A stretch of 64,000 bases of DNA, from positions 186,001-250,000 of the forward strand of contig NW_027473467.1 of the NCBI RefSeq assembly GCF_050947335.1, in the 5' to 3' direction. Shown in pieces: positions 1 through 14,779 of this stretch; within the stretch, counting starts at the first letter, position 1, and each line of letters opens with the position of its first letter. The notes below the pieces were generated by a model that saw only the letters and a list, made by a program, of their open reading frames with translations, made no database searches and was not told the origin of the DNA. Both the position numbers and the translations under genes were made by a program. This stretch comes from Megachile rotundata (Eukaryota > Arthropoda > Insecta > Hymenoptera > Megachilidae).

Positions 1-1007
1 ACAATCACACAATCTCAATCATGATCACACAATCACACAGTCACAATCCCACAATCACGATCACACAAACACGATCACACAGTCACGATCACACAATCAC
101 ACAGTCACAATCCCACAATCACGATCACACAATCACGATCGCACAGTCACGATCACACAATCACAATCACACAATCAGAATCACACAATCACAATAACAC
201 AGTCACACAATCATGATCACACAATCACGATGACACAATCACGATCACACAGTCACGATCACTCAATCACAATCACACAATCACCATCACACAATCACCA
301 TCACACAATCACGATCACACAATCACAATAACACAATCACAATAACACAATCACACAATCACGATCACGCAATCACTATCACAAAATCACGACCACACAA
401 TCACAATCACACAATCGCGATCGCACAATCACGGTCGCACAATCACACAATCACAATCACTCAATCACAATCACACAATTACAATCACACAATCACGATC
501 ACTCAATCACGATCACACAATCACGGTCACACAATTACGATCACACAATCACAATCACACAATCACAGTCACACAATCACAATCACGCAGTCACAGTCAC
601 AATCACGATCACACAAACACGATCACACAATCACGATCACACAATCACGACCACACAATCACGATCACACAATCACGATCACACAATCAAGATCACACTA
701 TCACTATCACACAATCACTATCACAAAATCACAATCACACAATCACAATCACACAATCACAATCTCACAATCACAATCACACAATCACAATCACACAATC
801 ACAATCACACAATCACAATCACACAATCTCAATCACGATCACACAATCACACAGTCACAATCCCACAATCACGATCACACAATCACGATCACACAGTCAC
901 GATCACACATTCACAATCACACAATCAGAATCACACAATCACAATAACACAATCACACAATCACGATCACACAATCACTATCACACAATCACGATCACAC
1001 TATCACA
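1..1007. repeat. B0: 3' end of a B-type higher-order unit
   Basis: The window opens inside a gamma module. Its ACAATCTCAATCATG near 13-27 matches B1 near 8776. It is assigned to B rather than A because the AATAACAC variant is doubled near 328-347, as in B1 (about 9090-9112), and because only two plain 14-mers precede the AATCTCAC variant near 764. The GCGATCGC palindrome lies at 417-424. From about 825 an alpha block (ACAATCTCAATCACG, then CAGTCACAATCCC) leads into the unit boundary I use, the ACAATGACACATTCAC landmark at about 1004. Confidence 0.8.
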
Positions 1008-1230
1008 ATGACACATTCACACAATCACAATCACAATCACACATTCACAATCACGATCACACAATCACGATCACACAATCACAATCACACAATCACAATC
1101 ACACAATCACAATCACACAATCACAATCACACAATCAGAATCACACAATCACAATCACACAATCACAATCACACAATCACAATCACACAATCACAATCAC
1201 ACAATCACAATCACACAATCACAATCACAC

Positions 1231-2000
1231 AATCTCAATCACGATCACACAATCACACAGTCACAATCCCACAATCACGATCACACAGTCACGATCACAC
1301 AATCACACAGTCACGATCACACAATCACACTGTCACAATCCCACAATCACGATCACACAATCACGATCACACAGTCACGATCACACAATCACAATCACAC
1401 AATCACAATCACACAATCTCAATCACGATCACACAATCACACAGTCACAATCCCACAATCACGATCACACAATCACGATCACACAGTCACGATCACACAA
1501 TCACAATCACACAATCAGAATCACACAATCACAATAACACAATCACACAATCACGATCACACAATCACTATCACACAATCACGATCACACAATCACAATC
1601 ACACATTCACACAATCACAATCACAATCACACATTCACAATCACGATCACACAATCACGATCACACAATCACAATCACACAATCACAATCACACAATCAC
1701 ACAATCACACAATCACAATCACACAATCACAATCACACAATCAGAATCACACAATCACAATCACACAATCACAATCACACAATCACAATCACACAATCAC
1801 AATCACACAATCACAATCATACAATCACAATCACACAATCTCAATCACGATCACACAATCACACAGTCACAATCCCACAATCACGATCACACAGTCACGA
1901 TCACACAATCACACAGTCACGATCACACAATCACACTGTTACAATCCCACAATCACGATCACACAATCACGATCACACAGTCACGATCACACAATCACAA
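1231..2000. repeat. Prototype alpha and beta blocks (C-type with scattered G)
   Basis: Both blocks start with ACAATCTCAATCACG followed by CAGTCACAATCCC. In alpha (from 1414) this leads to AATAACAC, CACTATCAC and then CACATTCAC with a 6+6+8 phase slip. In beta (from 1231 and from 1837) it leads to a repeated CAGTCACGATC and CACTGTCACAATCCC (CACTGTTACAATCCC in the second copy). The G residues come mainly from A-to-G changes after CAC, creating CpG and GATC. Delimiting these blocks lets the rest of the window be read as module strings. Confidence 0.75.
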
Positions 2001-2054
2001 TAACACAGTCGCACAATCACGATCACACAATCGCAATCACACAATCACAATCAC

Positions 2055-4580
2055 ACAATCACAATCATACAATCACAATCATACGATCGCAATCATACAA
2101 TCACAATCATACCATCACAATCATACAATCAGAATCATACAATCACAATCATACAATCACAATCATACAATCACAATCATACAATCACAATCATACAATC
2201 ACAATCACACAATCACAATCATACAATCACAATCATACAATCACAATCATACAATCACAATCATAAAATCACAATCATAGAATCGAAATCATACAATCAC
2301 AATCATACAACCGCAATCATACAATCACAATCATACAATCACAGTCATACAATCACAGTCATACAATCACAGTCATACAATCACAGTTATACAATCACAA
2401 TCATACTATCACAATCATACAATCACAATCATACAATCACAATCAAACAATCGTAATCATACAATCACAATCATACAATCGCAATCATACAATCACAATA
2501 TTACAATCACAATCATACAATCACAATCATACAATCGCAATCATACAATCACAATCATTCAATCACAATCATACAATCACAATCATACGATCGCAATCAT
2601 ACAATCACAATCATACCATCACAAACATACAATCAGAATCATACAATCACAATCATACAATCACAATCATACAATCACAATCATACAATCACAATCATAC
2701 AATCACAATCATACAATCACAATCATGCAATCACAATCATACAATCACAATCATACAATCACAATCATACAATCACAGTCATACAATCACAATCATACAA
2801 TCACAATCATACAATCGCAATCATACAATCACAATATTACAATCACAATCATACAATCACAATCATACAATCGCAATCATACAATCACAATCACACAATC
2901 ACAATCATACAATCACAATCATACAATCACAATCATACAATCACAATCATAAAATCACAATCATAGAATCGAAATCATACAATCACAATCATACAACCGC
3001 AATCAGACAATCACAATCATACAATCACAATCATACAATCACAATCATACAATCACAGTCATACAATCACAGTCATACAATCACAATCATACTATCACAA
3101 TCATACAATCACAATCATACAACCACAATCAGACAATCACAATCATACAATCACAATCATACAATCACAATCATACAATCACAGTCATACAATCACAGTC
3201 ATACAATCACAGTCATACAATCACAGTTATACAATCACAATCATACTATCACAATCATACAATCACAATCATACAATCACAATCAAACAATCGTAATCAT
3301 ACAATCACAATCATACAATCGCAATCATACAATCACAATATTACAATCACAATCATACAATCACAATCATACAATCGCAATCATACAATCACAATCATTC
3401 AATCACAATCATACCATCACAATCATACGATCGCAATCATACAATCACAATCATACCATCACAATCATACAATCAGAATCATACAATCACAATCATACAA
3501 TCACAATCATACAATCACAATCATACAATCACAATCATACAATCACAATCATACAATCACAATCATGCAATCACAATCATACAATCACAATCATACAATC
3601 ACAATCATACAATCACAGTCATACAATCACAATCATACAATCACAATCATACAATCGCAATCATACAATCACAATATTACAATCACAATCATACAATCAC
3701 AATCATACAATCGCAATCATACAATCACAATCATTCAATCACAATCATACAATCACAATCATACGATCGCAATCATACAATCACAATCATACCATCACAA
3801 TCATACAATCACAATCATACAATCATAATCATACAATTACAATCATACAATCACAATCATACTATCACAATCATACAATCGCAAGCATACAATCACAATC
3901 ATACAATCACAATCCTACAATCGCAATCATACATTTACAATCTCCCAAATTCAATCATACAATCACAATCATACAGTCACAATCATACAATCACAATCGT
4001 ACAATCACGATCATACTATCGCAATCATACAATCACAATCAAAAAGTCACAATCATACAATCACAATCATACAATCATAATCATACAAAGACAATCATAC
4101 AATCACAATCATACAATCACAATCATACTATCACAATCATACAATCACAATCATACAATCACAATCATACAATCACAATCATACAATCATAATCATACAA
4201 TCACAATCATACAATCGCAATCATACAATCACAATCATACAATCACAATCATACAATCAATATCATACAATCACAATCATACAATCACAATCATGCAATC
4301 ACAATCATACAATCACATACATACAATCGCAATCATACAATCCCAATCATACAATCACAATCATACAATCGCAATCATACAATTACAATCTCCCAAATAC
4401 AATCATACAATCACAATCATGCAATCACAATCATACAATCACAATCCTACAATCACAATCATACAATCACAATCATACAGTCACAATCATACTGTCACAA
4501 TCTTACCATCACAATCATACAATCACAATCATACAATCATAATCATACAATCAGAATCATACAATCACAATCATACAATC
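2055..4580. repeat. Prototype T block (CAT dialect), A-type
   Basis: The unit is ACAATCACAATCAT. The block includes an 840-bp internal duplication, seen from CATGCAATC at 2724 and 3564, AATATTAC near 2498 and 3338, and AAACAATCGTAATC near 2446 and 3286. The TCTCCCAAATTC and TCTCCCAAATAC clusters lie near 3942 and 4391. CATACGATCGC adds the palindrome CGATCG several times. Equivalent blocks lie at about 10817-13409, 15827-18336, 24579-27100 and 33343-35864. Shorter B-type versions lie at about 6863-8388, 20635-22160 and 29398-30924. Confidence 0.8.
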
Positions 4581-5690
4581 ACAATCACACAATCACAATC
4601 ACACAATCACAATCACACAATCACAGTCACACAACCACAATCACACAATCACAATCACACAATCACAATCACACTATCTCAATCACGATCACACAATCAC
4701 ACAGTCTCAATCCCACAATCACGATCACACAGTCACAATCCCACAATCACGACCACACAGTCACGGTCACACAATCACAATCACGCAATCAGAATCACAC
4801 AACCACAATAACACAGTCACACAATCACGATCACACAATCACGATCACACATTCACGATCACGCAATCACGATCACGCAATCACGATCACGCAATCATGA
4901 TCACAAAATCACGACCACATAATCACAATCACACAATCACGATCACACAATCACAATCACACAATCTCAATCATGATCACACAATCACACAGTCACAATC
5001 CCACAATCACGATCACACAAACACGATCACACAGTCACGATCACACAATCACACAGTCACAATCCCACAATCACGATCACACAATCACGATCGCACAGTC
5101 ACGATCACACAATCACAATCACACAATCAGAATCACACAATCACAATAACACAGTCACACAATCATGATCACACAATCACGATGACACAATCACGATCAC
5201 ACAGTCACGATCACTCAATCACAATCACACAATCACCATCACACAATCACCATCACACAATCACGATCACACAATCACAATAACACAATCACACAATCAC
5301 GATCACGCAATCACTATCACAAAATCACGACCACACAATCACAATCACACAATCGCGATCGCACAATCACGGTCGCACAATCACACAATCACAATCACTC
5401 AATCACAATCACACAATTACAATCACACAATCACGATCACTCAATCACGATCACACAATCACGGTCACACAATTACGATCACACAATCACAATCACACAA
5501 TCACAGTCACACAATCACAATCACGCAGTCACAGTCACAATCACGATCACACAAACACGATCACACAATCACGATCACACAATCACGACCACACAATCAC
5601 GATCACACAATCACGATCACACAATCAAGATCACACTATCACTATCACACAATCACTATCACAAAATCACAATCACACAATCACAATCAC
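4580..5690. repeat. Prototype gamma module
   Basis: C-type stretch with the densest G content of the left domain. In order it shows CAGTCACACAACCAC, CACTATCTC, CAGTCTCAATCCC, CAGTCACGGTC near 4755, a run of CACGATCACGC, CATGATCACAAAATC at 4895, CATGATC near 4973 and again near 5165, CACCATCAC, GCGATCGC at 5355-5362, CACGGTCGC, ACAAACACG, and AAGATCACAC near 5627. One gamma occurs at the end of every A and B unit up to 37 kb, and none after that. Confidence 0.75.
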
Positions 5691-5959
5691 ACAATCACAA
5701 TCACACAATCACAATCTCACAATCACAATCACACAATCACAATCACACAATCACAATCACACAATCACAATCACACAATCTCAATCACGATCACACAATC
5801 ACACAGTCACAATCCCACAATCACGATCACACAATCACGATCACACAGTCACGATCACACATTCACAATCACACAATCAGAATCACACAATCACAATAAC
5901 ACAATCACACAATCACGATCACACAATCACTATCACACAATCACGATCACACTATCACA

Positions 5960-8900
5960 ATGACACATTCACACAATCACAATCACAATCACACATTCAC
6001 AATCACGATCACACAATCACGATCACACAATCACAATCACACAATCACAATCACACAATCACAATCACACAATCACAATCACACAATCACAATCACACAA
6101 TCAGAATCACACAATCACAATCACACAATCACAATCACACAATCACAATCACACAATCACAATCACACAATCACAATCACACAATTTCAATCACGATCAC
6201 ACAATCACACAGTCACAATCCCACAATCACGATCACACAGTCACGATCACACAATCACACAGTCACGATCACACAATCACACTGTCACAATCCCACAATC
6301 ACGATCACACAATCACGATCACACAGTCACGATCACACAATCACAATAACACAATCAGAATCACACAATCACAATAACACAGTCGCACAATCACGATCAC
6401 ACAATCACAATCACACCATCACAATCACACAATCACAATCACACAATCACAATCACACAATTACAATCACACAATCACTATCACAAAATCACGATCACAC
6501 AATCACAATCACACAATCACAATCACACAATCACAATCACACAATCACGATCACACAATCACGATCACACAATCACGATCGCGCAATCACGATCACACAA
6601 TCTCGATCGCACAATCACAATCACACAGTCACACAATCACAATCACAATCACAATCACACAATCACAATCACACAATCAGAATCACACAATCACAATCAC
6701 ACAATCACAATCACACAATCACAATCACACAATCACAATCACACAATCACAATCACACAATCAGTATCACACAATCACAATCACACATTCACAATCACGA
6801 TCACATAATCACGATCACACAATCACAATCACACAATCACAATCACACAATCACAATCACACAATCACAATCATACAATCACAATCATACAATCACAATC
6901 ATACAATCACAATCATAAAATCACAATCATAGAATCGAAATCATACAATCACAATCATACAACCGCAATCAGACAATCACAATCATACAATCACAATCAT
7001 ACAATCACAATCATACAATCACAGTCATACAATCACAGTCATACAATCACAATCATACTATCACAATCATACAATCACAATCATACAACCACAATCAGAC
7101 AATCACAATCATACAATCACAATCATACAATCACAATCATACAATCACAGTCATACAATCACAGTCATACAATCACAGTCATACAATCACAGTTATACAA
7201 TCACAATCATACTATCACAATCATACAATCACAATCATACAATCACAATAAAACAATCGTAATCATACAATCACAATCATACAATCGCAATCATACAATC
7301 ACAATATTACAATCACAATCATACAATCACAATCATACAATCGCAATCGTACATTCACAATCATTCAATCACAATCATACAATCACAATCATGCAATCAC
7401 AATCATACAATCACAATCATACAATCACAATCATACAATCACAGTCATACAATCACAATCATACAATCACAATCATACAATCGCAATTATACAATCACAA
7501 TATTACAATCACAATCATACAATCACAATCATACAATCGCAATCATACAATCACAATCATTCAATCACAATCATACAATCACAATCATACGATCGCAATC
7601 ATACAATCACAATCATACCATCACAATCATACAATCACAATCATACAATCATAATCATACAATTACAATCATACAATCACAATCATACTATCACAATCAT
7701 ACAATCGCAAGCATACAATCACAATCATACAATCACAATCCTACAATCGCAATCATACAATTACAATCATACAATCATAATCATACAATCACAATCATAC
7801 AATCGCAATCATACAATCACAATCATACAATCACAATCATACAATCAATATCATACAATCACAATCATACAATCACAATCATACAATCACAATCATGCAA
7901 TCACAATCATACAATCATAATCATACAATGACAATCATACAATCACAATCATACAATCACAATCATACATTCACAATCATACATCCACAATCAGACAATC
8001 ACAATCATACAATCACAATCATACAACCACAATCATACATTCACAATCATACAACCACAATCAGACAATCACAATCATACAATCACAATCATACAATCAC
8101 AATCATACAATCACAATCATACAATCACAATCATACAATCAATATCATACAATCACAATCATACAATCACAATCATGCAATCACAATCATACAATCGCAT
8201 TCACACAATCGCAATCATACAATCACAATCATACAATCAAAATCATACAATCACAATCATACAATCGCAATCATACAATTACAATCTCCCAAATACAATC
8301 ATACAATCACAATCATACAATCACAATCATACAATCACAATCATACAATCACAATCATACAATCAGAATCATACAATCACAATCATACAATCACAATCAC
8401 ACAATCACAATCACACAATCACAATCACACAATCACAGTCACACAACCACAATCACACAATCACAATCACACAATCACAATCACACTATCTCAATCACGA
8501 TCACACAATCACACAGTCTCAATCCCACAATCACGATCACACAGTCACAATCCCACAATCACGACCACACAGTCACGGTCACACAATCACAATCACGCAA
8601 TCAGAATCACACAATCACAATAACACAGTCACACAATCACGATCACACAATCACGATCACACATTCACGATCACGCAATCACGATCACGCAATCACGATC
8701 ACGCAATCATGATCACAAAATCACGACCACATAATCACAATCACACAATCACGATCACACAATCACAATCACACAATCTCAATCATGATCACACAATCAC
8801 ACAGTCACAATCCCACAATCACGATCACACAAACACGATCACACAGTCACGATCACACAATCACACAGTCACAATCCCACAATCACGATCACACAATCAC

Positions 8901-9757
8901 GATCGCACAGTCACGATCACACAATCACAATCACACAATCAGAATCACACAATCACAATAACACAGTCACACAATCATGATCACACAATCACGATGACAC
9001 AATCACGATCACACAGTCACGATCACTCAATCACAATCACACAATCACCATCACACAATCACCATCACACAATCACGATCACACAATCACAATAACACAA
9101 TCACAATAACACAATCACACAATCACGATCACGCAATCACTATCACAAAATCACGACCACACAATCACAATCACACAATCGCGATCGCACAATCACGGTC
9201 GCACAATCACACAATCACAATCACTCAATCACAATCACACAATTACAATCACACAATCACGATCACTCAATCACGATCACACAATCACGGTCACACAATT
9301 ACGATCACACAATCACAATCACACAATCACAGTCACACAATCACAATCACGCAGTCACAGTCACAATCACGATCACACAAACACGATCACACAATCACGA
9401 TCACACAATCACGACCACACAATCACGATCACACAATCACGATCACACAATCAAGATCACACTATCACTATCACACAATCACTATCACAAAATCACAATC
9501 ACACAATCACAATCACACAATCACAATCTCACAATCACAATCACACAATCACAATCACACAATCACAATCACACAATCTCAATCACGATCACACAATCAC
9601 ACAGTCACAATCCCACAATCACGATCACACAATCACGATCACACAGTCACGATCACACATTCACAATCACACAATCAGAATCACACAATCACAATAACAC
9701 AATCACACAATCACGATCACACAATCACTATCACACAATCACGATCACACTATCACA
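5960..9757. repeat. B1: B-type higher-order unit (3798 bp)
   Basis: Layout: alpha/beta C-type block to about 6375, delta about 6378-6860 (CGATCGCG near 6576, TCTCGATCGC near 6601), a shorter T-type block about 6863-8388, and gamma about 8390-9500. B differs from A in three ways. It has one alpha-beta pair instead of two, a delta segment, and a T block without the 840-bp duplication but with two AATATCAT variants (about 7848 and 8145). Gamma ends B-style, with a doubled AATAACAC near 9090-9112. GCGATCGC is at 9181-9188. Confidence 0.87.
6378..6860. repeat. Prototype delta module
   Basis: It starts with CAGTCGCACAATCACG and CACACCATCAC, then ACAATTAC, CACTATCACAAAATC, CGATCGCGC near 6576 and TCTCGATCGC near 6601. 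It then has CAGTCACACAATC with a 6+6+6+8 phase slip near 6633, CAGTATCAC near 6763, and CACATAATC near 6803 just before the T block. In the left domain delta marks B units. In the right domain copies start near 41231, 46604, 47222, 49316, 49932, 56094, 56971, 58037, 59387, 60448 and 61808. Confidence 0.75.
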
Positions 9758-12700
9758 ATGACACATTCACACAATCACAATCACAATCACACATTCACAA
9801 TCACGATCACACAATCACGATCACACAATCACAATCACACAATCACAATCACACAATCACAATCACACAATCACAATCACACAATCAGAATCACACAATC
9901 ACAATCACACAATCACAATCACACAATCACAATCACACAATCACAATCACACAATCACAATCACACAATCACAATCACACAATCACAATCACACAATCTC
10001 AATCACGATCACACAATCACACAGTCACAATCCCACAATCACGATCACACAGTCACGATCACACAATCACACAGTCACGATCACACAATCACACTGTCAC
10101 AATCCCACAATCACGATCACACAATCACGATCACACAGTCACGATCACACAATCACAATCACACAATCACAATCACACAATCTCAATCACGATCACACAA
10201 TCACACAGTCACAATCCCACAATCACGATCACACAATCACGATCACACAGTCACGATCACACAATCACAATCACACAATCAGAATCACACAATCACAATA
10301 ACACAATCACACAATCACGATCACACAATCACTATCACACAATCACGATCACACAATCACAATCACACATTCACACAATCACAATCACAATCACACATTC
10401 ACAATCACGATCACACAATCACGATCACACAATCACAATCACACAATCACAATCACACAATCACACAATCACACAATCACAATCACACAATCACAATCAC
10501 ACAATCAGAATCACACAATCACAATCACACAATCACAATCACACAATCACAATCACACAATCACAATCACACAATCACAATCATACAATCACAATCACAC
10601 AATCTCAATCACGATCACACAATCACACAGTCACAATCCCACAATCACGATCACACAGTCACGATCACACAATCACACAGTCACGATCACACAATCACAC
10701 TGTTACAATCCCACAATCACGATCACACAATCACGATCACACAGTCACGATCACACAATCACAATAACACAGTCGCACAATCACGATCACACAATCGCAA
10801 TCACACAATCACAATCACACAATCACAATCATACAATCACAATCATACGATCGCAATCATACAATCACAATCATACCATCACAATCATACAATCAGAATC
10901 ATACAATCACAATCATACAATCACAATCATACAATCACAATCATACAATCACAATCATACAATCACAATCACACAATCACAATCATACAATCACAATCAT
11001 ACAATCACAATCATACAATCACAATCATAAAATCACAATCATAGAATCGAAATCATACAATCACAATCATACAACCGCAATCATACAATCACAATCATAC
11101 AATCACAGTCATACAATCACAGTCATACAATCACAGTCATACAATCACAGTTATACAATCACAATCATACTATCACAATCATACAATCACAATCATACAA
11201 TCACAATCAAACAATCGTAATCATACAATCACAATCATACAATCGCAATCATACAATCACAATATTACAATCTCAATCATACAATCACAATCATACAATC
11301 GCAATCATACAATCACAATCATTCAATCACAATCATACAATCACAATCATACGATCGCAATCATACAATCACAATCATACCATCACAAACATACAATCAG
11401 AATCATACAATCACAATCATACAATCACAATCATACAATCACAATCATACAATCACAATCATACAATCACAATCATACAATCACAATCATGCAATCACAA
11501 TCATACAATCACAATCATACAATCACAATCATACAATCACAGTCATACAATCACAATCATACAATCACAATCATACAATCGCAATCATACAATCACAATA
11601 TTACAATCACAATCATACAATCACAATCATACAATCGCAATCATACAATCACAATCACACAATCACAATCATACAATCACAATCATACAATCACAATCAT
11701 ACAATCACAATCATAAAATCACAATCATAGAATCGAAATCATACAATCACAATCATACAACCGCAATCAGACAATCACAATCATACAATCACAATCATAC
11801 AATCACAATCATACAATCACAGTCATACAATCACAGTCATACAATCACAATCATACTATCACAATCATACAATCACAATCATACAACCACAATCAGACAA
11901 TCACAATCATACAATCACAATCATACAATCACAATCATACAATCACAGTCATACAATCACAGTCATACAATCACAGTCATACAATCACAGTTATACAATC
12001 ACAATCATACTATCACAATCATACAATCACAATCATACAATCACAATCAAACAATCGTAATCATACAATCACAATCATACAATCGCAATCATACAATCAC
12101 AATATTACAATCACAATCATACAATCACAATCATACAATCGCAATCATACAATCACAATCATTCAATCACAATCATACAATCACAATCATACGATCGCAA
12201 TCATACAATCACAATCATACCATCACAATCATACAATCAGAATCATACAATCACAATCATACAATCACAATCATACAATCACAATCATACAATCACAATC
12301 ATACAATCACAATCATACAATCACAATCATGCAATCACAATCATACAATCACAATCATACAATCACAATCATACAATCACAGTCATACAATCCCAATCAT
12401 ACAATCACAATCATACAATCGCAATCATACAATCACAATATTACAATCACAATCATACAATCACAATCATACAATCGCAATCATACAATCACAATCATTC
12501 AATCACAATCATACAATCACAATCATACGATCGCAATCATACAATCACAATCATACCATCACAATCATACAATCACAATCATACAATCATAATCATACAA
12601 TTACAATCATACAATCACAATCATACTATCACAATCATACAATCGCAAGCATACAATCACAATCATACAATCACAATCCTACAATCGCAATCATACATTT

Positions 12701-14779
12701 ACAATCTCCCAAATTCAATCATACAATCACAATCATACAGTCACAATCATACAATCACAATCGTACAATCACGATCATACTATCGCAATCATACAATCAC
12801 AATCAAAAAGTCACAATCATACAATCACAATCATACAATCATAATCATACAAAGACAATCATACAATCACAATCATACAATCACAATCATACTATCACAA
12901 TCATACAATCACAATCATACAATCACAATCATACAATCACAATCATACAATCATAATCATACAATCACAATCATACAATCGCAATCATACAATCACAATC
13001 ATACAATCACAATCATACAATCAATATCATACAATCACAATCATACAATCACAATCATGCAATCACAATCATACAATCACATACATACAATCGCAATCAT
13101 ACAATCCCAATCATACAATCACAATCATACAATCGCAATCATACAATTACAATCTCCCAAATACAATCATACAATCACAATCATGCAATCACAATCATAC
13201 AATCACAATCCTACAATCACAATCATACAATCACAATCATACAGTCACAATCATACTGTCACAATCTTACCATCACAATCATACAATCACAATCATACAA
13301 TCATAATCATACAATCAGAATCATACAATCACAATCATACAATCACAATCATACAATCACAATCATACAATCACAATCATACAATCAGAATCATACAATC
13401 ACAATCATACAATCACAATCACACAATCACAATCACACAATCACAATCACACAATCACAGTCACACAACCACAATCACACAATCACAATCACACAATCAC
13501 AATCACACTATCTCAATCACGATCACACAATCACACAGTCTCAATCCCACAATCACGATCACACAGTCACAATCCCACAATCACGACCACACAGTCACGG
13601 TCACACAATCACAATCACGCAATCAGAATCACACAATCACAATAACACAGTCACACAATCACGATCACACAATCACGATCACACATTCACGATCACGCAA
13701 TCACGATCACGCAATCACGATCACGCAATCATGATCACAAAATCACGACCACATAATCACAATCACACAATCACGATCACACAATCACAATCACACAATC
13801 TCAATCATGATCACACAATCACACAGTCACAATCCCACAATCACGATCACACAAACACGATCACACAGTCACGATCACACAATCACACAGTCACAATCCC
13901 ACAATCACGATCACACAATCACGATCGCACAGTCACGATCACACAATCACAATCACACAATCAGAATCACACAATCACAATAACACAGTCACACAATCAT
14001 GATCACACAATCACGATGACACAATCACGATCACACAGTCACGATCACTCAATCACAATCACACAATCACCATCACACAATCACCATCACACAATCACGA
14101 TCACACAATCACAATAACACAATCACAATAACACAATCACACAATCACGATCACGCAATCACTATCACAAAATCACGACCACACAATCACAATCACACAA
14201 TCGCGATCGCACAATCACGGTCGCACAATCACACAATCACAATCACTCAATCACAATCACACAATTACAATCACACAATCACGATCACTCAATCACGATC
14301 ACACAATCACGGTCACACAATTACGATCACACAATCACAATCACACAATCACAGTCACACAATCACAATCACGCAGTCACAGTCACAATCACGATCACAC
14401 AAACACGATCACACAATCACGATCACACAATCACGACCACACAATCACGATCACACAATCACGATCACACAATCAAGATCACACTATCACTATCACACAA
14501 TCACTATCACAAAATCACAATCACACAATCACAATCACACAATCACAATCTCACAATCACAATCACACAATCACAATCACACAATCACAATCACACAATC
14601 TCAATCACGATCACACAATCACACAGTCACAATCCCACAATCACGATCACACAATCACGATCACACAGTCACGATCACACATTCACAATCACACAATCAG
14701 AATCACACAATCACAATAACACAATCACACAATCACGATCACACAATCACTATCACACAATCACGATCACACTATCACA
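9758..14779. repeat. A'2: chimeric unit, A-type 5' and B-type 3' (5022 bp)
   Basis: The 5' part follows A in module order, including alpha-beta-alpha-beta and the 840-bp internal T duplication (landmarks at 11488 and 12328). Near 13317 the A-specific context CATAATCATACAATCAG is followed by five plain T-type units and a second AATCAGAATCAT near 13387, which is the B context. After that every diagnostic is B-like: ACAATCACAATAAC near 13628, doubled AATAACAC near 14112-14134, and two rather than three plain units before AATCTCAC near 14548. The unit is 70 bp (five 14-mers) longer than A1. GCGATCGC is at 14203-14210. Confidence 0.85.

Larger units (their letters stand above)
1008..5959. repeat. 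A1: A-type higher-order unit (4952 bp)
   Basis: Layout: C-type alpha/beta blocks to about 2054 (beta from 1231, alpha from 1414, beta from 1837), T-type block about 2055-4580, gamma about 4580-5690, then the alpha lead-in to the next unit. GCGATCGC is at 5355-5362. Private variants shared with A3 only are ACAACCACAATAAC near 4800 and CATACCATCACAATCATACG near 3409. The T block holds an internal 840-bp duplication: the CATGCAATC landmark falls at 2724 and again at 3564. Boundaries follow the ACAATGACACATTCAC landmark, which is an arbitrary but consistent choice. Confidence 0.88.

Noticed and set aside
417..424. GCGATCGC as a bacterial or cyanobacterial highly iterated palindrome (HIP1-like)
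   Set aside because: The octamer is the same as HIP1, but here it occurs once per satellite unit at homologous places through duplication, not scattered genome-wide. The context is a eukaryote-like satellite.
1008..2003. Open frames of 61-825 codons on the + strand, including this 331-codon one and the identical ones at 14780, 23530 and 32294
   Set aside because: They translate the minisatellite only (T/I/Q/S/H/N cycles). Their starts and stops are single-base variants of the unit, frames overlap freely (for example 7895-8623 with 8175-9095), and no domain, signal peptide, promoter or splice structure is visible. One extra 14-mer changes the predicted protein, as between 5960 and 19718.
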